Origin: a virus
Length of the DNA: 64,000 nt
Direction: 5' to 3' (one strand)
IMG/VR virus record: IMGVR_UViG_3300028840_005153
Coordinates: 1 to 64,000 of that record
The notes below the pieces were generated by a model. It did no database searches. It was not told the DNA's origin and was given only the letters and a program-made list of their open reading frames with translations. Shown here piece after piece: positions 32,840 through 41,188 of this stretch (position 1 is the first letter of the stretch; each line of letters starts with the position of its first letter). A program made the position numbers and the translations under genes.

Positions 32840-33793
32840 ATGTTTAAAAGACTCACTATAAAATTCTTCCAATCCCATCGTAATTCTATTTTAAATTTTT
32901 CTCCTTTTTTCAATTGTATTTATGGAGAGAATTGTCATGGGAAAACTGCTATCTTTCGCGCAATCATTTGGCTTAAAGAGAATAAACCTATTGGATTAAA
33001 AAATTCATGGTTTTCAAAAGGCGAACCTACCGAAATTAGTATTCTAACTGGCGAAGATATTCTTATTGAATTTCATAAACAGAAGAAAACAACCTATAAT
33101 ATCACTGGTTATCCTACACCTTTTAATCCTGGTCGTGGTTCGCTGAAAGAAGTCGAAGAGATTTTAAATCTTGGAGAGATGAATATTCAGCGCCAATTAC
33201 AACCAACTTTCGTAATAACAGAAACGCCTGGAAAGATAGCTCAACGTTTAAATAAAGTTATCCAAGCAGAAGATGTTGATTCATGGGTTTCGGAAATTTC
33301 AAAGCAAATAAGGGACAATGATAAAAAGATAAAATTTTTAAAAAACGATAGGGCTGAATTGAGAGAACAATTACGTTCGATACCTGATTTGAAATTGGTG
33401 AAAGATAAGATAGAGAAAATCCATAGGTTGGAAGATTTACTTAACAAGAAGGAAGAAAAACTTGGCTCCCTAAAGAAAGCTCGCAAGGAATACAAAGGCA
33501 TTATAAAAGATATAGGCCAAATGCCTTTGGCAAAAATAAAACGCAAATATGAGGCAATGGTAAAGGATGCAGCTATACTTGAAAGATATGAAGAGTTATC
33601 AAATTGCCTTGCAGAATATAAAAAAATAGGAAATCAGTTAATTAGTCTTGAAGAAGAAAAATCTATGACAAGGAGGGATTATAATAAATTTTATCGAATG
33701 CTTGATGTCTGTCCTACTTGCGGAAGTAAGCTCGATGAAAAGAAAAGAAAACATTTAATCAAGGAGAGAGGAAATGGAAAGGACGAGAAGTAA
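32840..33793 (+). CDS. SbcC/Rad50 (gp46-like) N-terminal half
   Basis: The product begins MFKRLTIKFFQSHRN, with Walker A YGENCHGKT (about 28-36), a long coiled coil (about 155-280) and a single CPTCG zinc hook at about 291-295. It stops about 20 residues after the hook. The returning coil and the Walker B head are missing and are supplied by genes at 35833 and 36077. It lacks a strong SD. It acts with the Mre11-like nuclease at 34932 in end resection. Confidence 0.88.
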   Translation: MFKRLTIKFFQSHRNSILNFSPFFNCIYGENCHGKTAIFRAIIWLKENKPIGLKNSWFSKGEPTEISILTGEDILIEFHKQKKTTYNITGYPTPFNPGRGSLKEVEEILNLGEMNIQRQLQPTFVITETPGKIAQRLNKVIQAEDVDSWVSEISKQIRDNDKKIKFLKNDRAELREQLRSIPDLKLVKDKIEKIHRLEDLLNKKEEKLGSLKKARKEYKGIIKDIGQMPLAKIKRKYEAMVKDAAILERYEELSNCLAEYKKIGNQLISLEEEKSMTRRDYNKFYRMLDVCPTCGSKLDEKKRKHLIKERGNGKDEK

Positions 33794-34793
33794 AGTCAAT
33801 TGGATTGCTCCTTCAACCCCTCATTATAAACATTTGGAAAGATGTGGGAGGGCCTGTTACCAGACACATGATACGACTACGGAATATAGTCATCTACGTT
33901 TTGTTCGTAACATTGTTTCCAGGAAACATTGGAGCGTTTTAGAGCATGGAGTTTTTGTTTTTAAAATTTCTCCTGTCTTTTTTTGTTACCTTAAAGATAT
34001 CGAAGATCGACGTTTTATCAATATTACTTCGAATGATAAAAAAACTCGTTTTCTTGCTTCTGGTTCTTTTCGTGCTTGGATGGAATTGGCAGATCGAACG
34101 GGCAATATGGCAGATCGAACGGGCAATATTGCTGCACTCAAGGCTTGTCAAGTCATTAGTCGTTATGCTCCAGATATTTTTGGTCGTTTTGCTACGATTG
34201 AAAATAAATTTTCAAAAGATGATTGCGATATTAATATTCCATTTTTAAAAACAGGTATTAGTTTTCATGAATATGTAACTCATAAACATTATACGGTTTC
34301 AGTGAATACAAACCGTGGCGTCACACATGAGTTCGTAAGGCATCGGCCATGTGCTTTTTCTCAGGAAAGCACTCGTTATGTTCGGTGTGATGAAAATAGC
34401 GAAAATTTTATTGAACCTGTTTTTTGGAAAAAATGGGATGGCAAAACTCGAGAAGTTTGGGAAGACCATATGCTTGAAACACAGGAAAGATATCGATTCC
34501 TGAATGGTGAACTTGGCTTGCCATATCAAGAAGCGAGAGAGATTTTACCAAATGCTTTGAAAGCGGAATTGGTAATTACAGCAAGCCTTGCGGAGTGGCT
34601 TCATATTCTTATTTTGCGATCTGGAAATACTGCTCATCCTGAATTTAGAAAACTCGCAACTGAAATCTGGGAACTTTTTCTTGAAGAAGAGGATAACATT
34701 TTTAATGAGTGTTTTTGGAAAATGAGAAAAAAATATGATAATGTATTTTATTCTAATCAATATGAATGGGAAGATGTAATAGAGCCAATTTAA
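33774..34793 (+). CDS. thyX: Flavin-dependent thymidylate synthase ThyX
   Basis: The 339-residue protein carries the ThyX signature RHR-x7-S (RHRPCAFSQES, about 188-198), and SVLEHGVFVF supplies the usual E-H pair. It makes dTMP from dUMP using FADH2. It begins 20 nt inside the end of the Rad50 N-half after AAGGAGAGAGG. It contains an in-frame 21-nt tandem duplication coding ADRTGNM/ADRTGNI at about residues 106-119. Confidence 0.92.
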   Translation: MERTRSKVNWIAPSTPHYKHLERCGRACYQTHDTTTEYSHLRFVRNIVSRKHWSVLEHGVFVFKISPVFFCYLKDIEDRRFINITSNDKKTRFLASGSFRAWMELADRTGNMADRTGNIAALKACQVISRYAPDIFGRFATIENKFSKDDCDINIPFLKTGISFHEYVTHKHYTVSVNTNRGVTHEFVRHRPCAFSQESTRYVRCDENSENFIEPVFWKKWDGKTREVWEDHMLETQERYRFLNGELGLPYQEAREILPNALKAELVITASLAEWLHILILRSGNTAHPEFRKLATEIWELFLEEEDNIFNECFWKMRKKYDNVFYSNQYEWEDVIEPI

Positions 34794-34806
34794 CAAATTT
34801 AAATTT

Positions 34807-34896
34807 CGGGGATAGATTTACTTTGATCCTCAATGCCTATGGTGCCGCCTCAAAGTAAATTGAAAAGGGATAGTCCTGCTTCTATCCTCTTCCCCG
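34807..34896 (+). ncRNA. Three-way-junction RNA candidate between thyX and the nuclease gene
   Basis: CGGGG (34807-34811) pairs with CCCCG (34892-34896) and encloses two hairpins: 34816-34826 with 34850-34860 (11 bp) and 34868-34873 with 34882-34887 (6 bp). GATAG at 34811-34815 could instead pair with CTATC at 34882, so two folds compete. No promoter or T-run is evident. It may be a leader of the Mre11-like gene. Confidence 0.55.
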
Positions 34897-34931
34897 ATCC
34901 CCATTTTGAAAAATAAATAAGAAAGTAAAAA

Positions 34932-35840
34932 ATGGATTTGATAATTCTTGGCGATATTCATCTTCTTGAGAAAAACCCAATTGCTCGTAAAGATGATTTG
35001 ACTTCAACACAATGGGTAAAATTAAAACAAGTCTTTGAACGAGCGTGGCTTCAACATCAAAGTAATGGTGCAATCGTTTGTATTCCAGGTGATTTTACAG
35101 ATAAGCCACGATCTTGGAATTTACTTCGAGAGATAATACGCTTTTTGAAATTCTACCAATTGCCAGTCCTTGCCGTATTTGGACAGCATGATACTTATAT
35201 GAACAGTAGTAAATTGAGGCCTTATACAAACTTAGGAATGTTAGCTGAATTTGATTTGGTAAAAATTCTTGGAAGTAAACCTTTATCATTAGGTGAATAT
35301 GATTTTTATGGTGCTTCATGGGGAGAAGATATTCCAGAAATAGAAAATCCAAATAAAGTAAATGTATTATTGACACATCGTTCTATAGCAGAAAATCCAT
35401 TATATCCCGGCCACAACTATATCGATGCAGAAGACTTTTCAGAAGAACATGACTTTGACATTATTATTTGTGGAGATATTCATCGCGAATTTATTATACA
35501 AAATTGTTGGAGTAATTGGATAGTAAATGCTGGACCATTATTAAGAAAAGAAGCAACGAAATATAATTTCTCTCATCTTCCTTGTTTCTATATTTATTCA
35601 AAAAATAAATTTTTCAGGACGAGTGTATCCTCTCAAAGAGGATTGAAAGTTTTAAGTCGAAAGCATATGGTTAAAGAAAATGAGATGCTTGTAGAACATT
35701 TTGATATTGAAATAAATGAAGATGAAGAATTAACTTTCAAACAGGAATTGCTTTTGGTTATGCAAGAGTTCGAAGATGAATTTGAAACGGAATTTGTCAT
35801 AGATATATTGGGCAATATAATGGAGGTGAAGGATGGTTGA
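34932..35840 (+). CDS. Mre11/SbcD (gp47)-like nuclease
   Basis: The 302-residue metallophosphoesterase has GDIHL (about 7-11), PGDFTD, GQHD in place of GNHD, LTHRSI and GDIHRE. These are the five phosphoesterase motifs in order. It forms the nuclease of the Mre11-Rad50 pair with the split Rad50 genes around it. The C-terminal 60 residues are acidic. It overlaps the small coiled-coil gene by 8 nt. Confidence 0.88.
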   Translation: MDLIILGDIHLLEKNPIARKDDLTSTQWVKLKQVFERAWLQHQSNGAIVCIPGDFTDKPRSWNLLREIIRFLKFYQLPVLAVFGQHDTYMNSSKLRPYTNLGMLAEFDLVKILGSKPLSLGEYDFYGASWGEDIPEIENPNKVNVLLTHRSIAENPLYPGHNYIDAEDFSEEHDFDIIICGDIHREFIIQNCWSNWIVNAGPLLRKEATKYNFSHLPCFYIYSKNKFFRTSVSSQRGLKVLSRKHMVKENEMLVEHFDIEINEDEELTFKQELLLVMQEFEDEFETEFVIDILGNIMEVKDG

Positions 35841-36090
35841 TATATTAAGGAAGATAAAAAGAATAAAAAATGAATTGGAAGATATTTCTGCTGAACATAA
35901 ATCGGCAGAAAAAGAAAAAGAGAAAATTGAAAGAATACTTATTTCACTTGGAGTAGATAATCCGGATTTGGATTCGATAGATGAAGAGATTGAAAGGGTT
36001 GAGAGAAAAATTAAAAGTATAATTTCCAAGATTGAAAATACCATTGAAGATGTTGAAAAAATCTTGAGGGGTAGAAATGTTACAGATTGA
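35833..36090 (+). CDS. Small coiled-coil protein (possible Rad50 coil segment)
   Basis: The 85-residue protein is continuous heptads (ILRKIKRIKNELEDISAEHK onward) with a short break GVDNPDLDS. Between the nuclease and the Rad50 C-terminal half, it is a candidate for part of the returning coiled coil of a split Rad50. GGAGGTGAAGG precedes the ATG, and the end overlaps the next gene by 14 nt. Confidence 0.6.
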   Translation: MVDILRKIKRIKNELEDISAEHKSAEKEKEKIERILISLGVDNPDLDSIDEEIERVERKIKSIISKIENTIEDVEKILRGRNVTD

Positions 36091-36703
36091 AAAAGATTAT
36101 GAACGCTTAATTGGTAGGCGTGATAGAATCTTTGAAGATATGAAAAAGGTTAGTCTTCAAATTCATCAAGCAAAAAAGAAAAGTGTTCATTTATTTTGGG
36201 CGAAAAAGTTTTTACTCCTCACAGTAGAAAGACGCCAAAAAAGGATCAGCAATGCCGTTGAAAATTTAATAACTGAAACTTTAAGGAAGATATTTCCTGA
36301 TAGGAATTTTACTTTCAAACTTATCTTTGAACAGAAACGCGGGAAGATTGAATGCCGTCCTGTAATTATGGATGGCAGGAAAGAACATAATCCCGAAGAT
36401 GATTTGGGCGGTTCAATTCTTGATATTATAAGTATGGCCTTTCGAATTATTTTATGGAAGATGGATAGACCAAAAAAGAGAAATGTCATAATCCTCGATG
36501 AACCATTCAAATGGCTCGGCAAAGGAGAGAAAAGAGAAATGGCAGGTCGAATGCTTTATGAATTGAGTCATACTTTGAATGTTCAAATAATTCTTATAAC
36601 GCATGAACCTGAGCTTATGCGTTTCGCAGATAAGAGTTTTCAAGTTGTGCATAATGGGATAGAGTCTCAAGTTTTCTCTGAAAGAAAAATCAAAAGAAGA
36701 TAA
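36077..36703 (+). CDS. SbcC/Rad50 (gp46-like) C-terminal half
   Basis: The 208-residue protein has a short coil, then the ABC signature region DDLGGSILDIISMAFR, Walker B NVIILDEPFKWL (about 136-147) and the H-loop ITHEPELM. It completes the ATPase head of the N-half at 32840. It ends in the basic tag ERKIKRR. Three separate polypeptides thus replace one gp46. Confidence 0.85.
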   Translation: MLQIEKDYERLIGRRDRIFEDMKKVSLQIHQAKKKSVHLFWAKKFLLLTVERRQKRISNAVENLITETLRKIFPDRNFTFKLIFEQKRGKIECRPVIMDGRKEHNPEDDLGGSILDIISMAFRIILWKMDRPKKRNVIILDEPFKWLGKGEKREMAGRMLYELSHTLNVQIILITHEPELMRFADKSFQVVHNGIESQVFSERKIKRR

Positions 36704-36738
36704 CATATAATTTTTAATTTCAAATGGTGGAGAAGATA

Positions 36739-36984
36739 ATGAATGTTGCTGAAGAATTATGCAAAATGGGGAAAGATGGATGGCGATGGAAAGCAAACAA
36801 TGATCCTCATACGCCTGGATGTGAATTTTGTATTCTTGCTTATATTCCGCATATTCATAGGGTTTATGGGTACGGCTCAACACCGGAAGCGGCATTTACT
36901 ATGTTGAAAGAGCAAATAGGAAAAAGAGAAAAAGTAATTCAACAGGTCAAAGATGAAAACGAAGCACATGAAAGAGGAGGGTGA
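36739..36984 (+). CDS. Small hypothetical protein (81 aa)
   Basis: ATG 36739 follows TGGAGAAGATA. The first half has DGWRWKANNDPHTPGCEFC, then HRVYGYGSTPEAAFTMLKEQI, like small phage domains with one alpha-beta unit. No function known. It overlaps the next frame by its tail only. Confidence 0.6.
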   Translation: MNVAEELCKMGKDGWRWKANNDPHTPGCEFCILAYIPHIHRVYGYGSTPEAAFTMLKEQIGKREKVIQQVKDENEAHERGG

Positions 36985-36985
36985 A

Positions 36986-37837
36986 ATGTTGAATTTTGTT
37001 ATGCTTGGAGTTGCCGGATTTGTTGCTCCAAGACATTTAAAGGCAATCAAAGCAGTTGGTGGAAATCTATTGGCAGCAATGGATCCACATGATTCGGTTG
37101 GAGTTCTTGATAGTTATTTTCCTAATTGCGCTTTTTTTACCGAGTTTGAACGCTTTGATAGATATTGCGATAAACTAATAAGAGAGGGTATTCCTATTGA
37201 CTTCGTTACAATATGCTCTCCAAATTATCTACACGATGCCCATTGTCGTTTTGCTTTGAGAAATAACGCTGAAGCAATTTGTGAAAAACCTTTGGTAATT
37301 AATACCCGAAATATTGATAGCCTTATTGATTTGGAAAAAGAATTTGATAGGAGAATAAATTGCATAATGCAATTGAGACTTCATCCTGATTCTCTTCGGG
37401 TAAAAACGAAGTATCGAAATCGCTCATCTGTTTTTGTGAATGTAGAATATAACGCTCCGCGAGGATTATGGTATAACTATTCATGGAAAGGTATCGAAGA
37501 AAAATCGGGTGGCCTTGCTACTAATATAGGAATTCATATCTTTGATTTACTTGCATGGTTTTTTGGTAAGTGTGAAAAAGTTTCAGTTCTCGTAAAGCAG
37601 GAAAATACTTTGATGTGCAATCTTCGTTTTGAAAGATCAAATTGTGAAATTCTGCTTTCTACTGAAGGGGATAAACCTGTAAGAATTTTTCAAGTTGGAG
37701 AGGATCTTCTGGATTTCACTCAGGCAATTACGAATTTACATACTCTTTCGTATGAAGAGATATTGAATGGAAATTCTTTTAGACCACAGGATGCAAGGGA
37801 GGGTATAAGGATAACAGAATTAATTAGGGAGTTTTAA
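36986..37837 (+). CDS. WlbA/WbpB-like sugar-nucleotide dehydrogenase
   Basis: The 283-residue Gfo/Idh/MocA oxidoreductase has [19 protein letters not shown], then [16 protein letters not shown], then [18 protein letters not shown] and CEKPLV. This run is characteristic of UDP-N-acetyl-glucosaminuronate 3-dehydrogenases (WlbA/WbpB). It would oxidise C3 of UDP-GlcNAcA. ATG 36986 follows GAGGAGGG. The partner acetyltransferase follows after one base. Confidence 0.87.
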   Translation: MLNFVMLGVAGFVAPRHLKAIKAVGGNLLAAMDPHDSVGVLDSYFPNCAFFTEFERFDRYCDKLIREGIPIDFVTICSPNYLHDAHCRFALRNNAEAICEKPLVINTRNIDSLIDLEKEFDRRINCIMQLRLHPDSLRVKTKYRNRSSVFVNVEYNAPRGLWYNYSWKGIEEKSGGLATNIGIHIFDLLAWFFGKCEKVSVLVKQENTLMCNLRFERSNCEILLSTEGDKPVRIFQVGEDLLDFTQAITNLHTLSYEEILNGNSFRPQDAREGIRITELIREF

Positions 37838-37838
37838 A

Positions 37839-38282
37839 ATGTGGAATCCAAGTATTTGCGGCAAAGATGTTAAATATTATGAACCTTTAAATGTTTATGG
37901 AGGAGAAATTGGAAATAGATGTATGATTGGTGCTTTCGTAGAAATTGGACCCGAGGTAGTAATTGGAGATGATTGTAGGATTCAATCAGGTGCTTTTATT
38001 CCACAAGGTGTAGTAATTGGTGATTCCGTCTTCATTGGTCCAAATGTGGTTTTCACCAATGTTAAAAAGCCAAAAGCAAAAGTAAAACAATTCTTTCAGA
38101 AGACAATTGTTGGAAATGGAACTGTGATTGGTGCTAATGCTACGATATTGCCAGGAATTATTATTGGAAATTTTTCTACCATAGGCGCTGGAGCAATTGT
38201 TACAAAAAACGTTCCACCTCATTCTATAGTTATTTCACCTGAGGCGAAGATAATCAAAAGTGCTTTACAGAATAAATCATGA
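37839..38282 (+). CDS. WbpD/WlbB-like N-acetyltransferase
   Basis: The 147-residue hexapeptide-repeat protein has [20 protein letters not shown], then [20 protein letters not shown], then [19 protein letters not shown]. It closely follows the UDP-3-amino sugar N-acetyltransferase pattern of WbpD/WlbB. In the known pathway it acts after WlbA and an aminotransferase (WbpE/WlbC). No aminotransferase is visible in this window, so it must come from the host or lie elsewhere. Confidence 0.85.
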   Translation: MWNPSICGKDVKYYEPLNVYGGEIGNRCMIGAFVEIGPEVVIGDDCRIQSGAFIPQGVVIGDSVFIGPNVVFTNVKKPKAKVKQFFQKTIVGNGTVIGANATILPGIIIGNFSTIGAGAIVTKNVPPHSIVISPEAKIIKSALQNKS

Positions 38283-38298
38283 AAGGAGAATTAAAAAA

Positions 38299-38967
38299 AT
38301 GGAAAGAACAAATAACTTTGATCGAATGGGGGATTGGTGCAAATTTTCTGCTCATATGGTTGATAATTATTTAGCTCCGGTAGTGAAGAAATATGGGGCT
38401 GGAGGTATGTTTAATGATTTACTTCATTATACCGGCCTTCGTGTTATATGTTGGAATATTCTCAAATATGCTCTTCGGTTGTGGACTGGAACAGGTAAAC
38501 CGAAAGACTTTGAAAAAATTGCGCACTATTCCCAAATGGGATGGACACTTAAAAATGAATTGGATTTGCAAGCTCCATTTTTTAAATCAGAAGATCCAGA
38601 TCATGAATTTTTTATTTTGCGTGGATCCGAAAAAGATGAAGAAAAAGATGAAGCAGAAAAAGCCATTATGGAATTGATGAATGAATTTCTTAAAAAGGAA
38701 GAAATGATAAATGAAATTAATGAAGCTCTCAAACTTCCGGTTAAGATTAAAAAGGAAGTAAAAGGACCAAAAGATGAAGCATGGTATCGAAGATCATCTA
38801 TGAATAAAATTCATAAGATAAATTCTATTTCTATGAGAAACCATCAGAAGGAAGTAAATCGCTTTTGGGAATATTATTGTAATTTCATCTTTAATGAAAG
38901 ACGTTCTACTGAATTTAAAAATTTGCGTGGTTATTTTTTTGAAAAATTTCTTTCAAAGATGGAGTAA
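38299..38967 (+). CDS. Hypothetical protein (222 aa)
   Basis: ATG 38299 follows AAAGGAG. The N-terminal 90 residues (DWCKFSAHMVDNYLAPVV, later MGWTLKNELDLQAPFF) look like a compact helical domain. The C-terminal part has EKDEEKDEAEKAIMEL and a basic end. I do not recognise the family. Confidence 0.6.
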   Translation: MERTNNFDRMGDWCKFSAHMVDNYLAPVVKKYGAGGMFNDLLHYTGLRVICWNILKYALRLWTGTGKPKDFEKIAHYSQMGWTLKNELDLQAPFFKSEDPDHEFFILRGSEKDEEKDEAEKAIMELMNEFLKKEEMINEINEALKLPVKIKKEVKGPKDEAWYRRSSMNKIHKINSISMRNHQKEVNRFWEYYCNFIFNERRSTEFKNLRGYFFEKFLSKME

Positions 38968-38973
38968 TTTTTT

Positions 38974-39420
38974 ATGTCTTTCCAGGAGAGAGTTTGTCGG
39001 GCAGCAAAGATTGAAGGCTTCAAAGATGATTATGATTTCTTTCGCTTTTATATTTTGCAAGGTTATCGTCTTGATACGATCTTAAAACATCTTCAATGGG
39101 TTCATTCTATCTATCTTTCATATGCAGGAGCTTATAAAGCATATGGACACGTTTATTCTGCTTTCATAGCGGAAAGAAAAAAGATGGAGAAGAAAATAAA
39201 AAAACCCACTTCAAGTTATCGTAAAAAATATGATAGTAAAAGAAATAGGATAACAAATTGTAAATGTCCTTTAGGGTATAGTAGCGTATCCAATGCCATT
39301 AGGTATTTACGCGGTCATGGACTTACGGAAGAAGAAATAGCAAGGACTTTCGGAGTATCTGTTAAGACGTTTTCCAGATTAAAGCGGCAGTATAATATTT
39401 CCCCACCTGTTAAGAATTAA
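38974..39420 (+). CDS. HTH protein (148 aa)
   Basis: The C-terminal 45 residues (IRYLRGHGLTEEEIARTFGVSVKTFSRLKRQ, given in two parts: GLTEEEIARTFGVS and VKTFSRLKRQ) form a clear helix-turn-helix like those of resolvases and small phage regulators. The N-terminal part is helical and basic. It may regulate transcription or assist terminase-like DNA recognition. A TCCAGGAG-like sequence lies inside the gene, so the start at 38974 is tentative. Confidence 0.6.
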   Translation: MSFQERVCRAAKIEGFKDDYDFFRFYILQGYRLDTILKHLQWVHSIYLSYAGAYKAYGHVYSAFIAERKKMEKKIKKPTSSYRKKYDSKRNRITNCKCPLGYSSVSNAIRYLRGHGLTEEEIARTFGVSVKTFSRLKRQYNISPPVKN

Positions 39421-39608
39421 CAAAAAGTATTTTCTTATTTAAAAGCAGTAATTTACAGGTAAAGTGATAGTCAAATTTACTTTTACTTTTTTTGCATCTG
39501 GATGCTATCCCTTTATCAATTTAATTTAATAATGTAAGAAAAGATAAAAATCACCTGTATTTACAAATTGTTAATTGCTTCTTTTGTTTGGGCGGAAACG
39601 GAGCAGTA
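39421..39608 (+). other. 188-nt AT-rich gap with pairing segments
   Basis: No ORF. TACAGGT (39454-39460) can pair with ACCTGTA (39553-39559), and GATAG (39466-39470) with CTATC (39505-39509), enclosing a GCATC/GATGC hairpin at 39494-39505. GATAG followed by AAATTTACTTT resembles GATAGATTTACTTT in the 34807 element. I see no convincing promoter or terminator. Confidence 0.4.
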
Positions 39609-40160
39609 ATGAAAAAGATCATCTCGGTTATTCCACAACTCAAGCGCTCAAAACATTTTGCGGGAAGAAAAAGTTGGGTCGATTATTTTATGGCTCAAGC
39701 GTTTTTGGCAGCAGAACAATCCACTTGTCTTCGTAGAAAAGTCGGTGCTGTAGCGGTAAAAGAAAAAAGAATTATCGCAACGGGATTCAATGGTCAAGTA
39801 AGTGGAACTGTTCATTGTAAAAAATGTTTACGCGAAGAATTAGGAATCCCTTCAGGTCAGCGGCAAGAAATATGTCGCGCCCTCCATGCCGAACAAAATG
39901 TTCTTATCCAATGCGCAAAGTATGGCCCTCCTATCAAAGGCGCAATTATCTATCAAACAACTAAACCTTGCATCACCTGTTTTAAAATGCTTTTAAACGC
40001 TGGAGTTGAAAGCATTATTTATGAACATGATTACCCTGATGAATTTACAAATATTGAAATGTCAACCTGTGGATGGATGAAGATAAAAAGGGAAGATAAT
40101 TTTTTCTGTTTACAACCGAGACCTGAATTTAAATTTACGGTGATGTGTGATGCTCAGTAA
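39609..40160 (+). CDS. dCMP deaminase
   Basis: The 183-residue protein has ALHAEQNVL (HAE zinc/catalytic site) and TKPCITCFKMLLNAG (PCxxC), with an extra zinc-like HCKKC pair. This is the phage-type deoxycytidylate deaminase. It makes dUMP, the substrate of ThyX encoded at 33774. ATG 39609 follows GGAGCAG. Confidence 0.92.
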   Translation: MKKIISVIPQLKRSKHFAGRKSWVDYFMAQAFLAAEQSTCLRRKVGAVAVKEKRIIATGFNGQVSGTVHCKKCLREELGIPSGQRQEICRALHAEQNVLIQCAKYGPPIKGAIIYQTTKPCITCFKMLLNAGVESIIYEHDYPDEFTNIEMSTCGWMKIKREDNFFCLQPRPEFKFTVMCDAQ

Positions 40161-40572
40161 GAAAAAAGTATTAATAGGTGGAAGTCGTTCTATTTATGAT
40201 CCGCGTGAATTGATTATAGCATTCAAAATAGTTTATCATGATGGGACATTTTTAAAAGATAGAAAAGAAATTGGAACAGTTATTTCGGGCGGAGCAAGGG
40301 GAGTCGATAAGATGGGAGAGACTTTTGCTTCGCGTAATGCGATTAGTCTTATTATATGTCCTGCAAATTGGCAGCGAGAATCCAGTAGAAATTCGGTCAG
40401 TGAGGCGGATTGCGGTGTTTTACTTTGGGACGGTATTAGTCATGGAACACTAATGTTGATCGAAGAATTTACTTTGCAGAATAAACCATTTTACGTTCAT
40501 TACGCGGTTCCAACGGCTTCATATAAAAATAAAGACATTGAAGATTTTTTGAAGGAGAATAAAAATGCCTGA
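40150..40572 (+). CDS. Second SLOG/DUF2493-family protein
   Basis: ATG 40150 (GTG 40147 possible). The signature is VLIGGSRSIYDP, TVISGGARGVDKMGETFA, PANWQ, then VSEADCGVLLWDGISHGTLMLIE. It is a second member of the SLOG fold beside the one at 8951, with a clearly different ligand region. It overlaps the deaminase by 11 nt. Confidence 0.78.
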   Translation: MLSKKKVLIGGSRSIYDPRELIIAFKIVYHDGTFLKDRKEIGTVISGGARGVDKMGETFASRNAISLIICPANWQRESSRNSVSEADCGVLLWDGISHGTLMLIEEFTLQNKPFYVHYAVPTASYKNKDIEDFLKENKNA

Positions 40573-40870
40573 GGAGAAAGTGAAGCCGCAGAATTGTGAA
40601 ACGTGTCACTTTGATAAAGATGATTGTGGAATGCCCGTACCATGTTGTGAGGTTGAAGATTACTTCGGAAAAACGGTTGACAGTTTAAGGGCTGTTGCGA
40701 AAACTTTTCTTGTAGCACAAACTCAGCTTATGAGAACGATAGAAAAATCAAATAATGATCTTGAAAGGGCGATGCGTACAATTACTTTGAAAGAGGAAGC
40801 GTTCAAAGATTCAGTTGGGCAACTGAAAGACGCTTGCAATAATTGCATAGGAAAGAAAGAAAAGGAATAG
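40565..40870 (+). CDS. Small cysteine-rich coiled-coil protein (101 aa)
   Basis: GAAGGAG precedes the ATG. The N-terminus CETCHFDKDDCGMPVPCCE suggests a metal site; a coiled coil follows and the end is CNNCIGKK. Unknown family. It is the last gene before the packaging block. Confidence 0.6.
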   Translation: MPEEKVKPQNCETCHFDKDDCGMPVPCCEVEDYFGKTVDSLRAVAKTFLVAQTQLMRTIEKSNNDLERAMRTITLKEEAFKDSVGQLKDACNNCIGKKEKE

Positions 40871-40901
40871 CGATAAAATTTTAATTATAAGGAGGATGAA
40901 A

Positions 40902-41114
40902 ATGTTTCGCCGCAAATTAGATATTCCAGGTCAACTAAAAACAGAAAAAAAGAAAAACCCAATTGAAGAGGAAAAAGAAATCGTAAGGGAGGCTTACCAA
41001 TTTCAGAGAGAATTAGCACGAGAACAAATAGAAAGTCTTTCAGTTAATTCTTTCACATCGCTCACAACGGCATCAATTGGTTATATTCCAACGGGCAATA
41101 TTGGTACGAGATAA
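40902..41114 (+). CDS. Small charged protein (70 aa)
   Basis: ATG 40902 lies 6 nt after AAGGAGG. The first half is highly charged (TEKKKNPIEEEKEIVREAY), the second is serine/threonine-rich. It precedes the small terminase-like gene. Unknown function. Confidence 0.6.
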   Translation: MFRRKLDIPGQLKTEKKKNPIEEEKEIVREAYQFQRELAREQIESLSVNSFTSLTTASIGYIPTGNIGTR

Positions 41115-41188
41115 AAGTATTAAATAATTTCGGGAAGTATATTTCGGGCATATGTAATGTATAGAAATTCCAGTTGAAGGCTTTCAAA

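Noticed and set aside
32840-36703. Group I intron or intein splitting the Rad50 gene
   Set aside because: Each part has its own start, stop and spacing, a complete thyX and nuclease gene lie between, and no splice or intein motifs are visible.
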